A DNA stretch of 5,427 nt from positions 1 to 5,427 of the forward strand of contig CALGNG010000316.1 of NCBI GenBank assembly GCA_937958735.1, read 5' to 3'. Shown here piece after piece: positions 5,385-5,427 of this stretch (its first letter is position 1; each line of letters begins with the position of its first letter). The notes under the pieces were generated by a model. That model made no database searches. It saw nothing but the letters and a program-made list of their open reading frames with translations, and was not told the origin of the DNA. The position numbers were made by a program, and so were the translations under genes. The DNA is from an uncultured Aquimarina sp. (GTDB lineage Bacteria > Bacteroidota > Bacteroidia > Flavobacteriales > Flavobacteriaceae).

Positions 5385-5427
5385 GGATATTGACCACAAT
5401 CTATTAAAATTAAGCATTATAGATATG
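5377..5427 (+). CDS. 5' end of a further gene, cut by the window edge
   Basis: An ORF open to the last base starts at ATG 5377 (MIKDIDHNLLKL and on) and overlaps the stop of the membrane-protein gene by 8 bases, the sort of overlap seen in translationally coupled operons. An in-frame ATG at 5347 would start MELKVLEHSE and give a 38-base overlap. Only 17 to 27 codons are visible, too few to recognise a family, but the mixed charged and hydrophobic composition looks like real coding sequence. Confidence 0.5.
   Translation, partial: MIKDIDHNLLKLSIIDM

Overview
The window is very AT-rich. The coding style, lipoprotein signals (LVFTSC followed by acidic residues), near absence of Shine-Dalgarno sequences and one clear TTTG / TAnnTTTG promoter all point to Bacteroidota, most likely a Flavobacteriaceae member. 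This placement is an inference from sequence style; no marker gene is present.

Left half (1-3406): two minus-strand genes encode paralogous lipoproteins that I cannot assign to a named family. The first (304-1545, 413 aa) carries two copies of a roughly 130-residue domain. The second (2654-3394, 246 aa) carries one. Both have the same signal peptide, the same acidic stretch after the lipid-bearing Cys, and a low-complexity Lys/Glu/Thr linker. Each ends at a hairpin terminator with a related stem. The leader of the first gene (1545-1707) is present again, almost unchanged, at 1-172. Base 1 aligns with the first base of the start codon, so a third, same-strand paralog almost certainly begins at the left edge. 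The whole looks like a locally expanding surface-lipoprotein array. A plus-strand Crp/Fnr-family regulator (1886-2467) sits between the two visible lipoprotein genes.

Right half (3586-5427), all plus strand: a stand-alone double-rhodanese protein (3586-4206) resembles the C-terminal half of MBL-fold persulfide dioxygenase-rhodanese fusions. It ends in a perfect 14-bp inverted repeat that spans its stop codon. After a 258-bp gap comes an Rrf2-family regulator (4465-4896) with three Cys and a His placed as in the Fe-S regulators IscR and NsrR, behind a good Bacteroidota promoter. It is followed 44 bp later by a small four-helix membrane protein (4941-5384) and then by a translationally overlapping ORF that runs off the window. 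These last three probably form one redox- or nitrosative-stress-responsive operon.

The stretch 1708-1885 before the Crp/Fnr gene and the stretch 4223-4400 show no gene, RNA or strong motif. No tRNA, rRNA, CRISPR array or transposase was seen.
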